DNA of 64,000 bases from Lolium rigidum (GCF_022539505.1 NC_061512.1:148163962-148227961); one strand, 5' to 3'; numbered from the stretch's first letter, positions 22,297 through 35,539 are shown. Notes: generated by a model not told the origin, from the letters alone. Made by a program: numbers and translations.

Positions 22297-24589
22297 TTCA
22301 GCGGTTGCTTTCAACTTGTAACATGTATATCTCATGGATAATTGTCAACATAGAGTAATATAACAAGTGCAATATGCAAGTATGTAGGAATCAATGCACA
22401 GCTCACACAAGTGTTTGCTTCTTGAGGTGGAGAGAAATAGGTGAACTGACTCAACATAAAAGTAAAAGAAAGGTCCTTCGCAGAGGAAAGCATCGATTGC
22501 TATATTTGTGCTAGAGCTTTGATTTTGAAAACGAGAAACAATTTTTTCAACGGTAGTAATAAAGCATATGTATCATGTAAATTATATCTTACAAGTTGCA
22601 AGCCTCATGCATAGTATACTAATAGTGCCCGCACCTTGTCCTAATTAGCTTGGACTACCGGGATTATCGCAATGCACATGTTTTAACCAAGTGTCACAAA
22701 GGGGTACCTCTATGCCGCCTGTACAAAGGTCTAAGGAGAAAGCTCACATTGGATTTCTCGCTATTGATTATTCTCAACTTAGACATCCATACCGGGACAA
22801 CATAGACAACAGATAATGGACTCTTCTTTTATGCATAAGCATGTAGCAACAATTAATTTTCTCATATGAGATTGAGGATATATGTCCAAAACTGAAACTT
22901 CCACCATGGATCATGGCTTTAGTTAGCGGCGCAATGTTCTTCTCTAACAATATGCATGCTCTAACCATAAGGTGGTAGATCGCTCTTACTTCAGACAAGA
23001 CGAACATGCATAGCAACTCACATGATATTCAACAAAGAGTAGTTGATGGCGTCCCCAGGAACATGGTTATCGCACAACGAGCAACTTAATAAGAGATAAA
23101 GTGCATAAGTACATATTCAATACCACAATAGTTTTTAGGCTATTTGTCCCATGAGCTATATATTGTAAAGGTGAAGAATGGAAATTTAAAGGTAGCACTC
23201 AAGCAATTTACTTTGGAATGGCTGAGAAATACCATGTAGTAGGTAGGTATGGTGGACACAAATGGCATAGTGGTTGGCTCAAGTATTTGGATGCATGAGA
23301 AGTATTCCCTCTCGATACAAGGCTTAGGCTAGCAAGGTTATTGAAACAAACACAAGGATGAACCGGTGCAGCAAAACTCACATAAAAGACATATTGAAAA
23401 CATTATAAGACTCTACACCATCTTCCTTGTTGTTCAAACCAATACTAGATATTATCTAGACTTTAGAGAGACCAAATATGCAAACCAAATTAGCAAGCTC
23501 TAGGTGTTTCTTCATTAATGGGTGCAAAGTATATGATGAAAGAGCTTAAACATGAGCACAACAATTGCCAAGTATCACATTATCCAAGACATTTTACCAA
23601 TTACTACATGTAGCATTTTCCGTTTCCAACCATATAACATTGAACGAAGCAGTTTCAACCTTCGCCATGAACATTAAAAGCTAAGAACACATGTGTTCAT
23701 ATGAACCAGCGGAGCGTGTCTCTCTCCCACGCAAGCATGTATTTATTCAGAGAATGAAAATAACAAAACGAAAATAAAAGCACACAGACGCTCCAAGTAA
23801 AGTACATAAGATGTGACCGAATAAAAATATAGTTTCAAGAGAAGGAACACTGATAATTTGTCGATGAAGAAGGGGATGCCTTGGGCATCCCCAAGCTTAG
23901 ATGCTTGAGTCTTCTTGAAATATGCAGGGATGAACCACGGGGCATCCCCAAGCTTAGAGCTTTCACTCTTCTTGATCATAGTATATCATCCTCCTCTCTT
24001 GACCCTTGAAAACTTCATCCACACCAAACTCGAAACAACTCATTAGAGAGTTAGTGCACAATAAAAATTAACATGTTCAGAGGTGACACAATCATTCTTA
24101 ACACTTCTGGACATTGCATAAAGCTACTGGACATTAATGGATCAAAGAAATTCATCCAACATAGCAAAAGAGGCAATGCGAAATAAAAGGCAGAATCTGT
24201 CAAAACAGAACAGTCCGTAAAGATGGATTTTATTGAGGCACCAGACTTGCTCAAATGAAAATGCTCAAATTGAATGAAAGTTGCGTCTATATCTGAGGAT
24301 CACGCACGTAAATTGGCTTAATTTTCTGAGCTACCTACAGGGAGGCAGATCGAAATTCGTGACAGCAAAGAAATCTGTTTCTGCGCAGTAATCCAAATCT
24401 AGTATCAACCTTTCTATCAAAGACTTTACTTGGCACAACAATGCAATAAAATAAGATAAGGAGAGGTTGCTACAGTAGTAACAACTTCCAAGACTCAAAT
24501 ACAAAATAAAATTACTGTAGCAAAATAAACACATGGGTTATCTTCCAAGAAGTTTTTTCTTTATAGCCATTAAGATGGGCTCAGCAGTT
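22297..24589 (-). other. Shared 3' non-coding region of B copy 1
   Basis: Reverse-oriented equivalent of 58519-60796, with no coding frame. It includes two copies of GCATCCCCAAGCTTAG (23885-23900 and 23942-23957), one of them in a 9-bp-arm hairpin at 23872-23892. Confidence 0.75.
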
Positions 24590-25313
24590 TTAATGATGCA
24601 CTCGCAAGAGATAGTATTTGAAGCAAAAGAGAGCATCAAGAGGCAAATTCAAAACACATTTAAGCCTAACATGCTTCCTATGAAAAGGAATCTTGTAAAT
24701 AAACAAATTCATGAAGCATGATGCAACAAGCATAGAAAGATAAAACAAGTGTAGCTTCAAAAATTTCAGCATATAGAGAGGTGTTTTAGTAACATGAAAA
24801 TTTCTACAACCATATTTTCCTCTCTTATAATAATATCCAGTAGCATCATGAGCAAACTCAACAATATAAGTATCACATAAAACATCTTTATTCACATGCA
24901 TAAAAGTATCATTACCCTCCACATAAGCATAGTCAATTTTATTGGTAATAGTGGGAGCAAATTCAACAAAGTAGCTATCATTATTATTCTCATCATCAAA
25001 TATAGGAGGCATATTGTAATCATAATCAAATTTATCCTCCATAACAGAGCGGTACTAAAAGACTACTATCATTATAATCATCATAAATAGGAGGTAAAGT
25101 ATCATCAAAGTAAATTTTCTCCTCAATGCTTGGGGGACTAAAAATATCATGCTCATCAAAACCAGCTTCCCCAAGCTTAGAATTTTCCATATCATTAGCA
25201 ACAATGGTATTCAAAGTATTCATGCTAATATGTTCCATGGGTTTTTTAATTTTCGCATCAAACCATCCATGTCTTAAATCAGGAAATAGAATAAGAAGCT
25301 CATTGTTGTCCAT
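24590..25313 (-). pseudogene. Family B ORF with hydrophobic C-terminal domain, frameshifted
   Basis: Starts MDNNELLILFPDLRHG at 25313 and reads to about 25045, where an extra base shifts the frame. It continues from about 25042 to the stop at 24590. The protein is Asp/Glu/Tyr-rich with repeated PPSIEEKI and DDTLPPIYDDYN-type motifs. It then enters a conserved tail with YERGKYGCRNFH, a hydrophobic segment around LKLHLFYLSMLVASCFMNLF, and a basic HRKHVRLKCVLNL stretch. The same ORF occurs at 57783-58518, and its tail recurs in family C. No match to gag, pol or protease is visible. Function unknown; the hydrophobic segment could be a membrane anchor. Confidence 0.75.
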
Positions 25314-25449
25314 TATGCCAAACTAGTGTAAACAAGAAACAAAAAGATGCAATTGCAGGATCTAAAGGAAATAGCTTCGAGCACACACACAACGGCAACG
25401 AGAAAAGTACTTTACCCGGGACCGAAGTATGAGTGCCTTTTACCTTTCC

Positions 25450-25466
25450 TCCCGGCAATGGCGCCG
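25450..25466 (-). other. Primer-binding site of B copy 1 (tRNA-Asp type, mutated)
   Basis: Matches the complement of the plant tRNA-Asp 3' end (consensus TGGCGCCGTTGCCGGGG) apart from three changes, ten bases inside the LTR end. Confidence 0.8.
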
Positions 25467-25476
25467 GAAAATAGCT

Positions 25477-27181
25477 TGATGTCTACGCCCCCTCCTTTTC
25501 CTCGTAGACGGTGTTGGGCCTCCAAGAGCGAGAGGTTTGTAGAACAGCGAGCAAGTTTCCCTTAAGTGGATCACCCAAGGTTTATCGAACTCGGGGAGGA
25601 AGAGGTCAAAGATATCCCTCTCATGCAACCCTCGCAACCACAAAGCAAGAAGTCTCTTGTGTCCCCAACACACCTATAGGTGCACTAGTTCGGCGAAGAG
25701 ATAGTGAAATACAGGTGGTATAAATAAGTAGTAGCAACGGCACCGGAAAAGTGCTTTGCCCGGAGACGATAAACAAGCAGTAGTAACGCAGCAGTAGTAA
25801 CGAAGTAAAACAGTAAACAAGCAGCGATAGCAGTATTTAGGAGCAAGGCCTAGGGATCATACTTTCACTAGTGGACACTCTCAACTTTGATCACATAACA
25901 GAATAGATAAATGCATACTCTACACTCTTTTGTTGGATGATGAACACCATTGCGTAGGATTACACGAACCCTCAATGCCGGAGTTAACAAGCTCCACAAT
26001 TCAATGTTCATATTTAAATAACCTTAGAGTGCATGAAAGATCAACACGACTAAACCAAGTACTAACATAGCATGCACACTGTCACCTTCACACTATGTAG
26101 GAGGAATAGATCACATCAATACCATCATAGCAATAGTTAACTTCATAATCTACAAGAGATCATAATCATAGCATACGCCAAGTACTAACACGGATGCACA
26201 CACCTGTCACCATTACACCGTGCAGGGAGGAATAAAACTACTTTAATAACATCACTAGACTAGCACATAGATAAATTGTGATACAAAACACATTGCAATC
26301 ATAAAGAGATATAAATAAGCACTTCACTATGCCATTCATAACGATGAATAAGTATTCTGTGAAATATAGCCTAAGAGACCCACACGGTGCACACGCTGTC
26401 ACCTTTACACACGTGGGACAAGGAGTCTCCGGAGATCACATAAGTAAAACCCACTTGACTAGCATAATGACATCTAGATTAAAAGCATCATCATATGAAT
26501 CTCAATCATGTAAGGAAGCTCATGAGATTATTGTATTGAAGTACATAGGAGAGAGATTAACCACATAGCTACCGGTACAGCCCCTTAGCCTCGATGGAGA
26601 ACTAATCCCTCCTCATGGGAGACAACAGCGTTGATGAAGATGGCGGTGGTGTCGATGGAGGAGCCTTCCGGGGGCACTTTCCCGTCCTGGCGGCGTGCCG
26701 GAACAGAGACTCCTGTCCCCCAGATCTTGGCTTCGCGATGGCGGCGGCTCTGGAAGGTTTCTCGTACCGTGGCTTTTCCGTGTCGAGGTTTTAGGTCGAG
26801 GGGCTTCTTATAGGAGAAGAGGCGGCGTCAGAAGGTCAACGAGGCGACGACACGCTAGGGGGGCGCGGGCCACCCCCAGGCCGCGCCGGCCTACCATCTG
26901 GTGGGCCTGTGGCCCCCCTCTGGCCTCTCTCGGGTGTTCTGGATGCTTCCGGGGATTCTAAGATGCTGGGCGTTGATTTCATCCGATTCCGAGAATATTT
27001 CGTTACTAGGATTTCTGAAACCAAAAACAGCAGAAAATGACAAGCGGCACTTCGGCATCTTGTTAATAGGTTAGTTCCAGAAAATGCACGAATATGACAT
27101 AAAGTGTGCATAAAACATGTAGATATCATCAATAATGTGGCATGGAACATAAGAAATTATCGATACGTCGGAGACGTATCA
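25477..27181 (-). repeat. 5' LTR of B copy 1
   Basis: Read on the minus strand it starts TGATACGTCTCCGACGTATC and ends CGTAGACATCA, the same ends as the two LTRs of the complete B element. Length about 1.7 kb. Confidence 0.9.
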
Positions 27182-28296
27182 GTACACAAACTGCTTTTAA
27201 CAAATCTGTTGAAGAAAAGCTTGGGAAAATCGATATACTTGCTTCTAAAGTCGATAGTTTTGCTGCTGATGTTGATCTTTTGAAATCGAAAGTTATGCCC
27301 AATGAAAATAATAATAATAAAATTGTTACTACAGCAAATGCCATCCAAGTTAGAATTAATGAGAATATAAGATTGATGGCCGAATTGCGTGCTAGGTGGG
27401 AAAAAGAAGAAAGTGCTAAAGAAGATAATATAGCTAAAGTTTGGACTATTACCACCACTAGTAATGCTAATGCTCCACATGTTGCTGCACCTACTACTAT
27501 TAATGGTATAAGAATTGGTGTTGGCAATGTTTCCACTTCTAATGCAAAGCGTGAAAAACTGCCTGAAACTGCTAAAACTGCTGAAATTGCCTATGATAAA
27601 ACTGCTGAAATCTTTTCCAACATTGGGGACAATGATCCCATTTCTTTAGATCATAATGGTTTGGATTTTGATGATTTCCACATCTCTGAAGTTATAAAGT
27701 TCTTACAAAAACTTGCTAAGAGTCCTAATGCTAGTGCTATAAATTTGGCTTTCACGAAACATATTACAAATGCTCTCATAAAAGCTAGAGAAGAGAAACT
27801 AGAACGCGAAGCTTCTATTCCTAGGAAGCTAGAGGATGGTTGGGAGCCCATCATTAAGACGAAGGTAAATGATTTTTATTGTAATGCTTTATGTGATCTT
27901 GGTGCAAGTATTTCCGTTATGCCTAGAAAAATCTATAACATGCTTGACTTGCCACCATTGAAAAATTGTTATTTGGATGTTAATCTTGCTGATAATTCTA
28001 CAAAGAAACCTTTGGGGAGAGTTGATAATGTTCGCATTAACGTTAACAATAACCTTGTCCCCGTTGATTTTGTTGTCTTGGATATTGAATGCAATGCATC
28101 TTGTCCCATTATATTGGGAAGACCTTTTCTTCGAACTGTTGGTGCTATCATTGATATGAAGGAAGGTAATATTAAATATCAATTTCCTCTCAAGAAAGGT
28201 ATGGAACACTTTCCTAGAAAGAGAATGAAGTTACCTTTTGATTGTATCATTAGAACAAATTATGATGTTGATGCTTCGTCTCTTGATAATACTTGA
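27182..28296 (+). CDS. Family A gag-protease C-terminal fragment
   Basis: Open frame of about 370 residues entered directly from the B LTR, so its true start is missing. The first half is a Lys/Glu/Asn-rich gag-like region with coiled-coil character (KSVEEKLGKIDILASKVDS). The second half is a retropepsin-like domain: ALCDLGASISVMP around 27885-27925 (DLGA in place of the usual DTGA or DSGA), VDFVVLDIE, and ILGRPFLRTVGAIIDMKEG near 28110-28165. The frame stops at 28296 after SLDNT with no reverse transcriptase, RNase H or integrase downstream, so family A depends on another element for pol. A degenerate active site is common in such elements, so I cannot tell whether the protease works. Confidence 0.85.
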
Positions 28297-30886
28297 TACA
28301 CACTTTCTGCGTCTAGCTGAAAGGCGTTAAAGAAAAGCGCTTATGGGAGACAACCCATGATTTTACTACTGCACTTTTATTTTATATTTGAGTATTGTAA
28401 GTTGTTACTACTGTAGCAACCTCTCCTTATCTTAGTTTTGTTGCATTGTTGTGCCAAGTAAAGTCTTTGATAGTAAGGTTCATACTAGATTTGGATTACT
28501 GCGTGAAAGCAGATTTTTTTCTCGTCACGAATCTGGGCCTAATTCTCTGTAGGTAACTCAGAAAATTATGCCAATTTACGTGAGTGATCCTCAGATATGT
28601 ACGCAACTTTCATTCAATTTGAGAATTTTCATTTGAGCAAGTCTGGTGCCTCTTAGAAATTCATCTTTACGAACTGTTCTGTTTTGACAGATTCTGCCTT
28701 TTATTTCACATTGCCTGTTTTGCTATGCTTGATGGACTTTTCTATTCCATTAAATTTGAGTAGCTTTGTGCAATGTCCAGAAGTATTAAAAATGATTATG
28801 TCACCTCTGAACATGTGAATTTTGATTATGCACTAACCCTCTGATGAGTTGTTTTGAGTTTGGTGTGGACGAAGTTTTCAAGGATCAAGAGAGGGAGATG
28901 ATACAATATGATCAAGGAGAGTGAAAGCTCTAAGCTTGGGGATGCCCCGGTGGTTCACCCCTGCATATTTCAAGAAGACTCAAGCGTCTAAGCTTGGGGA
29001 TGCCCAAGGCATCCCCTTCTTCATCGACAACATTATCAGGTTCCTCTAGTGAAACTATATTTTTATTCCATCACATCTTATGTACTTTGCTTGGAGCGTC
29101 TGTTTGTTTTTGTTTTGTTTGAATAAAATGGATCCTAGAATTCATTGTGTGGGAGAGAGACACACTCCGCTGTTGCATATGGACAAATATGTCCTTAGGT
29201 TTTACTCATAATGTTCATGGCGAAGGTTGAACTGCTTCGTTAAATTGTTGTATGGTTGGAAACGGGAAATGCTACATGTAGTAATTGGTAAAATGTCTTG
29301 GATAATGTGATACTTGGCAATTGTTGTGCTCATGTTTAAGCTCTTGCATCATATACTTTGCACCTATTAGTGAAGAAATACATAGAGCTTGCTAAAATTT
29401 GGTTTGCATAATTGGTCTCTCTAAGGTCTAGATAATTTCTAGTAAGGGTTGAACAACAAGGAAGACGGTGTAGAGTCTTATAATGTTTACAATATGTCTT
29501 TTATGTGAGTTTTGCTGTACCACTTCATACTTGTGTTTGTTTCAAACAACCTTGCTAGCCTAAGCCTTGTATCGAGAGGGAATACTTCTCATGCATCCAA
29601 AATCCTTGAGCCAAACACTATGCCATTTGTGTCCACCATACCTACCTACTACATGGTATTTCTCCGCCATTCCAAAGTAAATTGCTTGAGTGCTACCTTT
29701 AAAATTTATATTCTTCATCTTTGCAATATATAGCTCATGGGACAAATAGCCTAAAAACTATTGTGGTATTGAATATGTACTTATGCACTTTATCTCTTAT
29801 TAAGTTGCTTGTTGTGCGATAACCATGTTCCTGGGGACGCCATCAACTACTCTTTGTTGAATATCATGTGAGTTGCTATGCATGTCCGTCTTGTCTGAAG
29901 TAAGGGAGATTTACCACTAGTTGAATGGTTAGAGCATGCATACTGTTAGAGAAGAACATTGGGCCGCTAACTAAAGCCATGAATCATGGTGGAAGTTTCA
30001 TTTTTGGACAAATATCCTCAATCTCATATGAGAAAATTAATTGTTGCTAAATGCTTATGCATTAAAGAGGAGTCCATTATCTGTTGTCTATGTTGTCCCG
30101 GTATGGATGTCTGAGTTGAGAATAATCAAAAGCGAGAAATCCAATGCGAGCTTTCTCCTTAGACCTTTGTACAGGCGGCATAGAGGTACCCCTTTGTGAC
30201 ACTTGGTTAAAACATATGTATAGCGATGATAATCCAGGTAATCCGAGATAATTAGGACAAGGTGCGGGCACTATTAGTATACTATGCATGAGACTTGCAA
30301 CTTGTAGGATATAATTTACATGATGCATATGCTTTATTACTACCGTTGACAAAATTGTTTCTTGTTTTCAAAATCAAAGCTCTAGCACAAATATAGCAAT
30401 CAATGCTTCCCTCTGCAAAGTGCCTTTCTTTTACTTTTATGTTGAGTCAGTTCACCTATCTCTCTCCACCTCAAGAAGCAAACACTTGTGTGAACTGTGC
30501 ATTGATTCCTACATACTTGCATATTGCACTTGTTATATTACTTTACATTGACAATATCCATGAGATATACATGTTACAAGTTGAAAGCAACCGCTGAAAC
30601 TTAATCTTCCTTTGTGTTGCTTCAATGCCTTTACTTTGAATTTATTGCTTTATGAGTTAACTCTTATGCAAGACTTATTGATGCTTGTCTTGAAAGTACT
30701 ATTCATGAAAAGTATTTGCTATATGATTCATTTGTTTACTCATTACATTACCATTGCTTTGATCGCTGCATTCATTACATGTGCTTACAATAGTATTGAT
30801 CAAGATTATGATGGCATGTCACTCCAGAAATTATCTTTGTTATCGTTTACCTACTCGGGACGAGCAGGAACTAAGCTTGGGGATGC
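28297..30886 (+). other. Non-coding 3' region of family A copy 1
   Basis: No coding frame. It is clearly homologous to 58519-61092 (B) and, in reverse, to 33103-35539 (C), although the three families have different LTRs. It carries CTAAGCTTGGGGATGC three times: 28930-28945, 28988-29003 and, as the true polypurine tract, 30871-30886. The middle copy begins a hairpin at 28996-29016. Confidence 0.8.
28996..29016 (+). repeat. Conserved hairpin in family A, overlapping a polypurine-tract copy
   Basis: Arms GGGGATGCC and GGCATCCCC with loop CAA. The left arm is the 3' half of the 16-mer that forms the polypurine tract. The same hairpin occurs at 23872-23892, 34836-34856 and 59219-59239. Confidence 0.85.
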
Positions 30887-32480
30887 TGATACGTCTCCAA
30901 CGTATCGATAATTTCTTATGTTCCATGCCACTTTATTGATGATATCTACATGTTTTATGCATACTTTATGTCATATTTATGCATTTTCCGGCACTAACCT
31001 ATTAACGAGATGCCGAAGAGCCAATTCTGTTGTTTCTGCTGTTTTTGGTTTCAGAAATCCTAGTAAGGAAATATTCTCGGAATTGGACGAAATCAACGCC
31101 CAGGATCTTATTTTTCCACGAAGCTTCCAGAAGACCGGGGAGGAAACGAAGTGGGGCGACGAGGCGGCCAGACGCTAGGGCGGCGCGGCCCAAGCCCTGG
31201 CCGCGCCGGCCTAGTGTGTGGGCCCCTCGCGTCGCCCCTAAACCTATCTCCTCCGCCTACTTAAGCCTTCGTCGATAAGAACTCCAGTACCGAGAGCCAC
31301 GATACGGAAAACCTTCTAGAGACGCCGCCGCCGCCAATCCCATCTCGGGGGATTCAGGAGATCGCCTCCGGCACCCTGCCGGAGAGGGGAATCATCTCCC
31401 AGAGGACTCTTCACCGCCATGGTCGCCTCCGGAGTGATGAGTGAGTAGTTCACCCCTGGATTATGGGTCCATAGCAGTAGCTAGATGGTCGTCTTCTCCT
31501 AATTGTGCTTCGTTGTCGGATCTTGTGAGCTGCCTAACATGATCAAGATCATCTATCTGTAATGCTACATGTTGTGTTTGTTGGGATCCGATGAATAGAG
31601 AATACTATGCTATGTTGATTATCAATCTATTATCTATGTGTTGTTTATGATCTTGCATGCTCTCCGTTACTAGTAGAGGCTCGGCCAAGTTTTTGCTTGT
31701 AACTCCAAGAGGGAGTATTTATGCTCGATAGTGGGTTCATGCCTTCATTAAATGCGGGACGAGTGACGGAAATTTCTAAGGTTGTGGATGTGCTTGTTGC
31801 CACTAGGGATAAAACATCGATGCTATGTCTAAGGATGTAGTTGTTGATTACATTACGCACCATACTTAATGCAATTGTCTGTTGTTTGCAACTTAATACT
31901 GGAAGGGGTTCGGATGATAACCTGAAGGTGGACTTTTTAGGCATAGATGCATGCTGGATAGCGGTCGATGTACTTTGTCGTAATGCCCAATTAAATCTCA
32001 CTATACTCATCATAACATGTATGTGCATGGTCATGCCCTCTTTATTTGTCAATTTCCCAACTGTAATTTGTTCACCCAACATGCTATTTATCTTATGGGA
32101 GAGACACCACTAGTGAACTGTGGACCCCGGTCCATTCTTTTAATCGAATACAATCTACTGCAATACTTGTTCTACAGTTTTCTGCAAACAATCATCATCC
32201 ACACTATACATCTAATCCATTGTTACAGCAAGCCGGTGAGATTGACAACCTCACTGTCACGTTGGGGCAAAGTAATTTGGTTGTGTTGTGCAGGTTCCAC
32301 GTTGGCACCGGAATCCTTGGTGTTGCGCCGCACTACACTCTGCCGCCATCAACCTTCAACGTGCTTCTTGGCTCCTACTGGTTCGATAAACCTTGGTTTC
32401 TTACTGAGGGAAAACTTGCTGCTGTACGCATCACACCTTCCTCTTGGGGTTCCCAACGGACGCGTGCTGTACGCGTATCA
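30887..32480 (+). repeat. 3' LTR of family A copy 1
   Basis: Starts TGATACGTCTCCAACGTATC and ends GTACGCGTATCA, 1,594 bp. It matches the split A LTR at 54899-55910 plus 62800-63355. Confidence 0.9.
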
Positions 32481-33086
32481 AGAGTACCAACTAGCTACAG
32501 CTAGAACCCGTAGTCCATGGGGGAACTACTCACAGAGCATGATGGATGCGGTGGCGTCGATGGAGATGGCTTCCGGGGGCACTTCCCCGTCCCGCCAGGG
32601 TGCCGGAACAGAGACTTCTGTCCCCCGAATTGGAGTTTCGCGATGGCGGCGGCGCCCCTGGAGTCTTTCTTGAGTTTCGTTAATTCGTATCGCGTTTTTA
32701 GGTCGAAAGGGCTTATATAGGCGAAGAGGCGGCGCAGGAGGGCGCCTGGGGCCTCCTCCCCATAGGCCGGCGCGGCCAGGGTGGAGCCCGCGCGGCCCTG
32801 GCGTGTGGTGGCCCCCTGGCCCGCCTCCGACTCTCCTTCGCTGTTCTGGGGTCTTCCGGGAAAAATAAGATACTGGGTCTTTGTTTCGTCGAATTCCGAG
32901 AATATTGCACAAACAACCTTTCTGGACCAAAAACAACAGAAAACAGGAACTGGCACTGTGGCATCTTGTTAATAGGTTAGTTCCGGAAAATGCATAAAAA
33001 CATTATAAAATGTGAACAAAACATGTAGGAATTGTCATAAAACAAGCATGGAACATCAGAAATTATAGATACGTTGGAGACTATCA
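32481..33086 (-). repeat. 3' LTR of family C, remnant
   Basis: Matches 38094-38698 closely. The rest of this LTR (equivalent of 37163-38093) is displaced by the A insertion. Confidence 0.88.
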
Positions 33087-33102
33087 GCATCCCCAAGCTT
33101 AG

Positions 33103-35539
33103 TTCTTACTCGTCCTCGAGTAGGTAAACGATAAAAAGAATAATTTCTGTAGTGACATGCTACTTACATAACCTTGATCATACTATTATAAAGCATATGA
33201 GATGAATGCAGTGACTCAAGGCAATGATCTATAGTTGCTAACAAATAGATAACATATAGCAAAACTTTTCATGAATAGTAATTTCAAGACAAGCATCAAA
33301 AGTCTTGCATAAGAGTTAACTCATAAAGCAATAAATTCAAAGTAAAGGCATCGAAGCAACACAAAGGAAGATATAAGTTTCAGCAGTTGCTTTCAACTTT
33401 CAACATACATATCTCATGGATAATTTTCAACACAAAGTAATATGATGGATGCAAATAAGCAAGTATGTAAGAATCAATGCACAGTTGACACAAGTGTTTT
33501 CTTCTAAGATGGAAGGAAGTAGGTAAACTGACTCAACATAAAGGTAAAAGAAAGGCCCTTCGCAGAGGGAAGCAGGGATTAAATCATGTGCTGGAGCTTT
33601 TTAAGTTTTGAAATCATATAGAGAGCATAAAAGTAAAGTTTTGAGAGGTGTTTGTTGTTGTCAACGAATGGTAATGGGTACTCCAACTACCTCGCCAACC
33701 AGACTTTCAAGAGCGGCTCCCATGAAGGACGTTATTTCTACCAGCAAGGTAGATCATCCCTCTTCTCTTTTGTTTACACACGTATTTTAGTTTTATTATG
33801 AGTGACACTCCCCCAACCTTTGCTTACACAAGCCATGGCTAACCGAATCCTCGGGTGCCTTCCATCAATCTCATACCATGGAGGAGTGTCTATTTGCAAA
33901 ATTAAGTTGCTTATCGATGAATCGAGCAAAACATGTGAAGAGAATTATTAATGAAGTTTGATTAATCGGGGTTGGGAACCCCGTTGCCGACTCTTTTTGC
34001 AAAATTATTGGATAAGCGGATGTGCCACTAGTCCATTATGAAAGTCTGTCAAGAGTAAATGACAAGGTTGAAAGATAAACACCACATACTTCCTCATGAG
34101 CTATAAAAAATTGACACAAATTGAGAAGCATTTTGAAGTTTTAAAGGTAGCACATGAAGTATTTACTTGGAATGGCAGGAAATACCACATAGTAGGTAGG
34201 TATGGTGCACACACATGGCATAGGTTTTGGCTCAAGGTTTTGGATGCATGAGAAGCATTCCCTCTCAGTACAAGGCTTTGGGCTAGCAAGGTTGTTTGAA
34301 GCAAACACAAGTATGAACCGGTACAGCAAAACTTACATAAGAACATATTGCAAGCATTATAATACTCTACATTGTCTTCCTTGTTGCTCAAACACTTTTA
34401 CCGAGAAAATATCTAGACCTTAGAGAGACCAATCATGCAAACCAATTTCAACAAGCTCTACGGTAGTTCTCCACTAATAGGTTTAAACTACATGATGCAA
34501 GAACTTAATCATGATCTACTTGAGAGCTCAAAACAATTGTCAAGTATCAAATTATTCAAGACAATATGAGGCATTTTCTGTTTCCAACCAAATAACAACA
34601 AGTGCAATAGCTTCCAACTTTTATCATTCAACATTAAAAGTAAAACGAAGAACACAAGTGTTCATATGAAAAAGCGGAGCGTGTCTCTCTCCCAAACAAT
34701 GAATGCTAGGATCCAATTTTATTCAAGCAAAAACAAAAACAAGAACAAACAGACGCTCCAAGTAAAGCACATAAGATGTGACCGAATAAAAATATAGTTT
34801 CAATAGAAGAAACCTGATAAATTGTTGATGAAGAAGGGGATGCCTTGGGCATCCCCAAGCTTAGACGCTTGAGTCTTCTTGAAATATGCAGGGATGAACC
34901 ACGGGGGCATCCCCAAGCTTAGACTTTTCACTCTTCTTGATCATATATCATCCTCCTCTCTTGACCCTTGAAATCTTCCTTCACACCAAACTTCTCATAA
35001 ACTTCATTAGAGGGGTTAGTACTCAAAAAAACTTTAATCCACCTTAGCCCTATAGTGACACATTGCAAGAACTCAATAAAACATTAGCTACAACTCTCCA
35101 CGTCTAGAAAGCCTTGCTTAAAGTCCACAAGAGACAATGCAAAAAACAGAGACAGAATCTGCCAAAACAGAACAGCCAGTAAAGACAAATTTTTAAGAGG
35201 TACGTCCGTTGCTCAAATCAGAAAACTCAAAACTAATGAAAGTTGCGTACATATATGAGGAACACGCACAAAAATTGGCAGATTTTTATGAGTTACCTAG
35301 AGAGAACCCTTCCCAAATTTGTGACAGATAGAAATCTGTTTCTGCGCAGAAATCCAAATCTAGTATCAACCTTCTATTAGAGACTTCACTTGGCACAACA
35401 ATGCAATAAAATAAAGATAAGGAGAGGTTGCTACAGTAGTAAAAACTTCCAAGACACAACAAAACAGTAGCAAAATAAAGACATGGGTTATCTCCCAAGA
35501 AGTGCTTTCTTTATAGCCGTTAAGATGGGCTCAACAATT
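33103..35539 (-). other. Non-coding 3' region of family C
   Basis: No coding frame. It is homologous to the A and B 3' regions. It holds two internal copies of the polypurine-tract 16-mer (34849-34864 and 34907-34922) besides the functional one at 33087-33102, and the conserved hairpin at 34836-34856. Confidence 0.75.

Larger units (their letters stand above)
22297..27181 (-). mobile_element. Truncated non-autonomous LTR retrotransposon, family B, copy 1
   Basis: In reverse orientation this matches the complete B element at 55911-62794: 5' LTR at 25477-27181, primer-binding site at 25450-25466, a broken ORF at 24590-25313, then the shared 3' non-coding region down to 22297. The last ~300 bp of the internal region and the 3' LTR are missing, and the gap lies just beyond. 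On its right it abuts gag-protease coding sequence of an A element. Confidence 0.88.
27182..32480 (+). mobile_element. 3' part of family A LTR retrotransposon, copy 1
   Basis: Consists of gag-protease coding sequence (27182-28296), about 2.6 kb of non-coding DNA, a polypurine tract (30871-30886) and the 3' LTR (30887-32480). Its upstream half is absent: B copy 1 and then the assembly gap lie there. On the right it ends inside an LTR of family C. The undisturbed C LTR reads GGGAGAGAGTACCAAC at this point (38085-38102), so AGAGT (32481-32485) is a likely target duplication. Confidence 0.85.
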
